Origin: JAIOYV01 sp964388245 | Lineage (GTDB): Bacteria; Bacteroidota; Bacteroidia; Bacteroidales; M50B96 | DNA: 7,004 nt | Assembly (NCBI GenBank): GCA_964388245.1 | Contig: CAYLZH010000254.1 | Coordinates: 1-7,004, forward strand | Reading direction: 5' to 3' | Shown: positions 6,442 through 7,004 of the stretch, piece after piece | Layout: each line of letters starts with the position of its first letter | How positions within the stretch are numbered: the stretch's first letter is position 1 | Notes under the pieces: generated by a model | The model's database searches: none | The model's input: the letters and a program-made list of their open reading frames with translations, nothing else | What the model was told of the DNA's origin: nothing | Translations under genes and position numbers: made by a program

Positions 6442-6462
6442 AATTTGCTCTATGAGCAAATT
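6442..6462 (+). promoter_or_regulatory. Hairpin enclosing the transposase start codon
   Basis: AATTTGCTC (6442-6450) and GAGCAAATT (6454-6462) form a perfect 9-bp stem with loop TAT. The ATG at 6452-6454 sits across the loop and the first stem base. In mRNA this would bury the initiation site and should lower transposase translation. Sequestration of the initiation region by leader hairpins is known for IS200 tnpA; that this copy works the same way is inferred. Confidence 0.6.
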
Positions 6463-6898
6463 CATTCACAAGAGCCATAATGTATCTGTTTTGCTTTATC
6501 ATTTTGTTTGTCCAGCAAAATATAGGAGAGTAGTATTTACAGAGTCTGTTGATCAAAGTATAAGGGAAATTTGTCTCGAGATATCCAAGAGATTTGAGAT
6601 TTCATTTATTGAGATTGGCACAGACAAGGATCATGTTCATTTTTTAATTCAGAGTGTTCCAACACAGAGTCCAACAAGAATAATTCAGACGGTAAAAAGC
6701 ATTACAGCAAAAGAAGTATTCAAAAAACATCCTGAAGTGAAGGAACAGCTTTGGGGCGGAGAGTTTTGGACGAAAGGGTTTTATGTAAGTACAGTAGGTA
6801 GGCATGGAGATGAAAACACCATCCAGGAATATGTTAGGAAGCAAGGCACTGAGAAAGAATATAAAAAGATACATGGTCAGCAGTTATCTCTCTTCTGA
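6452..6898 (+). CDS. tnpA: IS200/IS605-family Y1 HUH transposase TnpA
   Basis: The single-strand DNA transposase of an IS200-type element, 148 residues (full length for the family). It excises and inserts one DNA strand through a transient 5'-phosphotyrosine link. The HUH metal motif is His61-Val-His63 in DKDHVHFLI. The nucleophile is Tyr127 and the metal-binding helper is Gln131, in EYVRKQ; these are the same numbers as in the well-studied IS608 TnpA. The conserved FWTKGFYVSTVG (105-116) precedes the catalytic helix. No frameshift or lost residue is seen, so the protein looks active. The ATG at 6452 is the only sensible start; no Shine-Dalgarno is present, and the start lies inside a 9-bp hairpin expected to repress translation. 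It acts on hairpins at both ends of its element. It is not of the REP-associated (RAYT) type in overall pattern. Confidence 0.95.
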   Translation: MSKFIHKSHNVSVLLYHFVCPAKYRRVVFTESVDQSIREICLEISKRFEISFIEIGTDKDHVHFLIQSVPTQSPTRIIQTVKSITAKEVFKKHPEVKEQLWGGEFWTKGFYVSTVGRHGDENTIQEYVRKQGTEKEYKKIHGQQLSLF

Positions 6899-6924
6899 TA
6901 CCTCGTCAGCTCTGCTGCGAGGTA
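6899..6924 (+). repeat. Right-end hairpin of IS200-type element
   Basis: TACCTCG (6899-6905) pairs with CGAGGTA (6918-6924), and CAGC (6907-6910) pairs with GCTG (6914-6917) around loop TCT, leaving one unpaired T at 6906. A stem of 11 bp with a bulged T resembles the IS608 transposon-end hairpins, where TnpA recognises an extruded T. It begins right after the tnpA stop codon and has no T run after it, so it is better explained as a transposon end than as a terminator. Confidence 0.7.
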
Positions 6925-7004
6925 GTTCATTCTCCTTATTATATTTAATTCGCCTTCTTTTATAATGTTTTAGAATTAATTGTTAGTGACTCAAAAAACA
7001 TGCT
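6925..7004. other. AT-rich flank, no feature seen
   Basis: The last 80 bases have no reading frame, hairpin or RNA gene that I can support. They should contain the outer right boundary of the IS200-type element and the beginning of the unrelated flank. Confidence 0.4.

Larger units (their letters stand above)
6399..6924 (+). mobile_element. IS200-type insertion sequence (approximate extent)
   Basis: A single transposase gene of the IS200/IS605 family is bracketed by subterminal imperfect palindromes, as in IS200-type elements, which lack terminal inverted repeats and target duplications. The left hairpins span 6399-6430 and the right hairpin 6899-6924. Both ends contain the apical sequence AGCTCTGCT (6419-6427 and 6908-6916), which suggests recognition by the same transposase. 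The true cleavage sites lie some bases outside these hairpins and cannot be placed without a comparison, so the element is probably somewhat longer than given. There is no tnpB accessory gene. Confidence 0.75.

Overview
The window looks like a chromosomal segment of a free-living or gut-type Bacteroidota (Bacteroidales/Marinilabiliales-like). The evidence is moderate-to-low GC, start codons with little or no Shine-Dalgarno sequence, one good match to the Bacteroidota -33/-7 promoter (TTTG-N19-TATACTTG), and protein types typical of that phylum. No rRNA gene, intact tRNA gene or CRISPR array was seen.

Layout. Positions 53-1375 (minus) encode a PLP-dependent class I/II aminotransferase. A divergent intergenic region of about 150 bp follows, then a two-gene plus-strand operon: a ROK-family sugar kinase (1529-2476) and a 583-residue protein with a C-terminal class I mannose-6-phosphate isomerase domain (2520-4271). 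The isomerase gene converges on, and overlaps by 11 bp, a minus-strand sugar-porter MFS transporter (4261-5592). The three sugar genes suggest a small hexose module: uptake of a free hexose across the inner membrane, phosphorylation by the ROK kinase, and aldose/ketose-6-phosphate isomerisation into glycolysis. Mannose or fructose fits best, but the substrate is inferred. The aminotransferase is not obviously part of this pathway.

Positions 5593-6451 have no intact gene and read as a decay zone. They hold two related Rho-independent terminators, both acting on the minus strand. Each is preceded by a short stretch resembling the 3' end of a tRNA gene. There is also a GC-rich cluster of hairpins and a recognisable C-terminal remnant of an IS21-type IstB transposition ATPase with an in-frame stop.

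The right side carries an apparently intact IS200-type insertion sequence. Its 148-residue Y1 HUH transposase (6452-6898) is flanked by subterminal hairpins whose apical sequence is shared, and the transposase start codon lies in the loop of a perfect 9-bp inverted repeat.

I do not see a clearly new multi-gene system. The points most worth a second look are the kinase-like domain without a P-loop fused to the isomerase, the altered ExGH motif of the ROK kinase, the alternative hairpins in the IS leader, and the tRNA-like/terminator duplication beside the IstB fossil.
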